This document shows positions 63,707 to 64,000 of a DNA stretch of 64,000 nucleotides, one piece after another. Origin of the DNA: Serratia grimesii NBRC 13537 (GTDB taxonomy: Bacteria > Pseudomonadota > Gammaproteobacteria > Enterobacterales > Enterobacteriaceae); assembly GCF_001590905.1 (NCBI RefSeq), contig NZ_BCTT01000005.1, forward strand, positions 1 to 64,000. Direction: 5' to 3'. The translations under genes were made by a program, and so were the position numbers. Under the pieces are notes generated by a model. That model did no database searches, had not been told where the DNA came from, and saw only the letters and a list, made by a program, of their open reading frames with translations. Every line of letters begins with the position of its first letter. Position 1 is the first letter of the stretch.

Positions 63707-64000
63707 CACCCAGCGTGGCTGGTGGTGCGCATTGCCTCTGGCGGCCTGTGCATCGGCACCGGCGTTCAGCGCCGACAAAACAGCAGAAAAGAGCGAAACT
63801 CTGGTGGTGGTTGGTCAACCAGAATCGGACGGTGTGAAAAGCTATCAGCCGCTGACAAGCGTGACCGGCACCCGTACCGAAACCAGTCTGCTGAACGTGC
63901 CACAGGCTATCGATGTCGTTCCGCAACAAGTGATTACCGATCAGGCTGTTAGTAGCCTGGACGAGGCACTGTATAACGTTAGCGGCATCACCCAGGCAAA
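63699..64000 (+). CDS. TonB-dependent siderophore receptor, 5' part only
   Basis: First 100 residues, cut by the window end. Signal peptide WWCALPLAACASAPAFSA, a TonB box-like ETLVVVG, and the start of a plug domain (TSVTGTRTETSLLNVPQAIDVVPQQVITDQAVSSLDEALYNVSGIT), as in FhuA/FoxA/FecA-type hydroxamate or ferric citrate receptors. Overlaps the binding-protein gene by 8 bases and so shares its Fur-controlled promoter. Confidence 0.9.
   Translation, partial: MNNTQRGWWCALPLAACASAPAFSADKTAEKSETLVVVGQPESDGVKSYQPLTSVTGTRTETSLLNVPQAIDVVPQQVITDQAVSSLDEALYNVSGITQA

Noticed and set aside
1-64000. CRISPR array, rRNA, intact insertion sequence or prophage genes
   Set aside because: No regularly spaced repeats, transposase, integrase or phage structural proteins were seen in any frame.

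Overview
The window looks like chromosome of a Serratia (plymuthica/liquefaciens/proteamaculans type) or a very close enterobacterium. The left end has the enterobacterial order dinB-pepD-gpt-frsA-crl-proB-proA with proteins close in length and sequence to the E. coli ones, but without phoE between crl and proB and without a tRNA after proA. The accessory genes, above all a vibriobactin/serratiochelin-type siderophore NRPS locus, fit plant- or soil-associated Serratia. Assignment is by remembered protein similarity only.

Layout. 0.1-9 kb: conserved core (GDPD-like protein, dinB with a LexA box, pepD, gpt, frsA, crl, proBA). 9-16.4 kb: accessory genes (AT-rich orphan membrane protein, secreted orphan, cytochrome b561, an Fdc1-like UbiD decarboxylase with a divergent LysR regulator, an orphan peptide-binding protein, a DUF1471 protein). 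16.4-30.2 kb: siderophore locus. 30.4-36.2 kb: flavin reductase, small secreted proteins, DsbA-like protein, class A acid phosphatase, feaR/feaB. 36-44 kb: leuE, tehB, GNAT, yaiW-like lipoprotein, GST, hydrolase, LysR, 2-keto acid decarboxylase. 44-57.5 kb: pagP, yjjA, small lipoprotein, ZIP transporter, DeoR+VOC pair, LysR/pirin/ycaC, DCC protein, DUF2076, XRE regulator, methyltransferase, aqpZ. 57.9-64 kb: phytase-like esterase, ltrA, a second DUF1471 protein, methyltransferase, GNAT, and the start of a second Fur-controlled iron-uptake operon cut by the window end.

The siderophore locus is the most interesting part. It encodes a free-standing VibH-like condensation domain, a VibF-type assembly line split into three polypeptides (Cy; Cy-A; C-T-C), a TonB-dependent receptor and a YncE-like periplasmic propeller, with Fur-box-like palindromes before schH-like, before the Cy subunit and before the receptor. 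The expected chemistry is 2,3-dihydroxybenzoate (DHB) amidation of a diamine plus formation of a DHB-oxazoline (or thiazoline), as in serratiochelin/vibriobactin. DHB synthesis and activation genes are not in the window. Three observations stand out: (1) the two Cy-bearing subunits each end in a recognisable carrier fold that has lost the phosphopantetheine serine, leaving only one working carrier in the C-T-C subunit; (2) a roughly 90-bp two-hairpin repeat occurs twice in inverted orientation around the Cy-A, Cy and receptor genes; (3) inverting the segment between those repeats would place Cy, Cy-A and C-T-C genes colinearly on one strand in the domain order of VibF, so the present arrangement may be the product of one repeat-mediated inversion.
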